DNA of 6,621 nucleotides, from the NCBI GenBank assembly GCA_020859725.1, contig JAJBVR010000224.1, positions 1 through 6,621 on the forward strand, read 5' to 3'. A program made the translations under genes and the position numbers. Shown piece after piece: positions 5,891-6,621 of this stretch (position 1 is its first letter; every line of letters starts with the position of its first letter). This DNA comes from Clostridiales bacterium. GTDB lineage: Bacteria; Bacillota; Clostridia; Oscillospirales; Acutalibacteraceae. Under the pieces are notes generated by a model. That model did no database searches and was not told the origin of the DNA. It worked only from the letters and a program-made list of their open reading frames with translations.

Positions 5891-6589
5891 TTTGGACGGC
5901 ACTTTGCTTGCGGGAAACACAGAATTAAGCGATGAAAATTTAAACGCTATTAAGCGGCTTTATTATAGGGGAATTAAAACCGTTGTGGTTACGGGCAGAA
6001 CCTTTTATGAAATTCCGTTAGCTTTAAGAGAATCGGATTTTGTCGAATATCTTATATATTCAAACGGAGCGGGAGTTTATAAAAAGGGAAAGGGAAATCT
6101 TTTTTATTCCACGATAAATAAAAAAACGGCAAAAGAAATTTTTGATTTGCTTAATTCATATGAAACTTTTATAGAGCTTTATTCATCGGGGAAGCCTCTT
6201 GTTGATGAAAAAAATTCAGCGAAAAAGGGTTTGATTATTACAGAATTTCACCCGACTTTATTCCGGAAATGAGGCGAAGCCGTATTCCTGCCGCTGATTT
6301 TAATAAAAATTTTGATGAAAATTCTGAATTTCTTGAAATGTTTGATGTTTTTTTCAGAGAACAAATTCAGCGGGCAGAATGCCGTGAAAAATTGATTTCT
6401 CTTCATCCACAGCTTGAGTTTACAACTTCTATGGATAATAATCTTGAAATTATGAACAGGGGAATTAATAAGGGAAGCGGAATAATAAAGTTTTGCGAAA
6501 TTGAGAATATAGATATTAATGATGTTATTGCCATTGGCGACAGTAAAAATGATTTAACTCTTTTTAAAGCTGGTGAATATACAATGTAA
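5871..6589 (+). pseudogene. Cof-type HAD-superfamily phosphatase, frameshifted at an A7 run
   Basis: This is a cytoplasmic sugar-phosphate or flavin-phosphate type hydrolase of the Cof/HAD-IIB group, in two reading frames. The first part (ATG 5871, GGAAG 5862-5866 upstream) has motif I DLDGTL with nucleophile D7 and acid D9, and motif II VVTGRT with T41, then runs out of frame to TGA 6270-6272. The second part (open from 6209) continues the cap domain (FDYYRISPDFIPEMRRSRIP), then NKGSGI with the motif III Lys and GDSKND, motif IV. Adding one A to the A7 run at 6208-6214 joins the two into one coherent protein (VDEKKFSEKGFDYY). The joined protein stops at TAA 6587-6589 after about 239 residues, roughly 30 short of the usual 260-275. 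Sequence after that stop is coding-like in another frame, so a second shift is likely. The ATG at 6269 is not a real start. Causes could be true decay, a homopolymer error, or slippage at AAAAAAT. Confidence 0.85.
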
Positions 6590-6621
6590 GTGCAACAGTC
6601 AAAAAGACGAAAAAGAATGAC
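6590..6621 (+). pseudogene. probable out-of-frame 3' continuation of the HAD phosphatase gene
   Basis: From 6586 the -1 frame reads VSATVKKTKKND to the window edge. Cof-type proteins normally have a stretch of the form VxNAxxxVKxxAD right after GDSxNDLxMLxxAG, so this fits the missing C-terminal part. It implies another one-base loss close to ATGTAAG (6584-6590). The gene runs out of the window. Confidence 0.45.

Noticed and set aside
6269..6589. A separate gene starting at ATG 6269, overlapping the previous stop as ATGA
   Set aside because: The frame is open back to 6209 and the upstream part is HAD cap sequence; it carries only motifs III and IV, so it is the second half of the frameshifted phosphatase.

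Overview
The window is one block of plus-strand genes from a low-GC Gram-positive bacterium, most likely a clostridium (Oscillospirales/Ruminococcaceae-like is my guess, not proven). The signs are AT-rich spacers, purine-rich ribosome binding sites, a class B sortase with an SPxTG-type substrate, a LytR-CpsA-Psr (LCP) wall enzyme and a transketolase encoded as two half-length subunits.

Layout. Positions 1-170 hold no convincing intact gene, only a possible decayed gene tail. A very good extended -10 promoter (172-200) drives a tiny secreted protein (255-515) with a signal peptide and an SPNTG sorting signal; its mature anchored part would be only about 27 residues. A 170-nt untranslated stretch and a strong hairpin terminator (685-717) follow. 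Next comes a class B sortase (765-1538) that overlaps by 17 nt an LCP-family glycopolymer transferase (1522-2766) with an unusual histidine-rich cytoplasmic tail. After a 106-nt gap come the N- and C-terminal transketolase subunits (2873-3718 and 3718-4665), joined by a TAATG overlap and closed by a 13-bp terminator hairpin (4671-4707).

The last 1.9 kb looks like a second transcription unit in decay or with sequence errors. It holds a GtrA-family membrane protein gene broken by one missing base and one TAG (4859-5382), an intact tandem GtrA paralogue (5363-5890), and a Cof-type HAD phosphatase gene (5871 onward). The HAD gene is broken at an A7 run and probably again near its 3' end at the window edge.

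How the genes fit together. The sortase very probably anchors the SPNTG mini-protein to peptidoglycan. The LCP enzyme attaches undecaprenyl-linked glycopolymers to the same wall, and GtrA proteins are thought to help flip lipid-linked sugars for decorating such polymers. So most of the window concerns the cell surface; the transketolase pair (pentose phosphate pathway) and the HAD phosphatase are metabolic. I see no mobile element, CRISPR array, tRNA or rRNA. The most notable points are the mini-protein/sortase pair, the His-rich LCP tail, and the clustering of all reading-frame lesions in 4859-6621 while about 4.2 kb of upstream coding sequence is clean.
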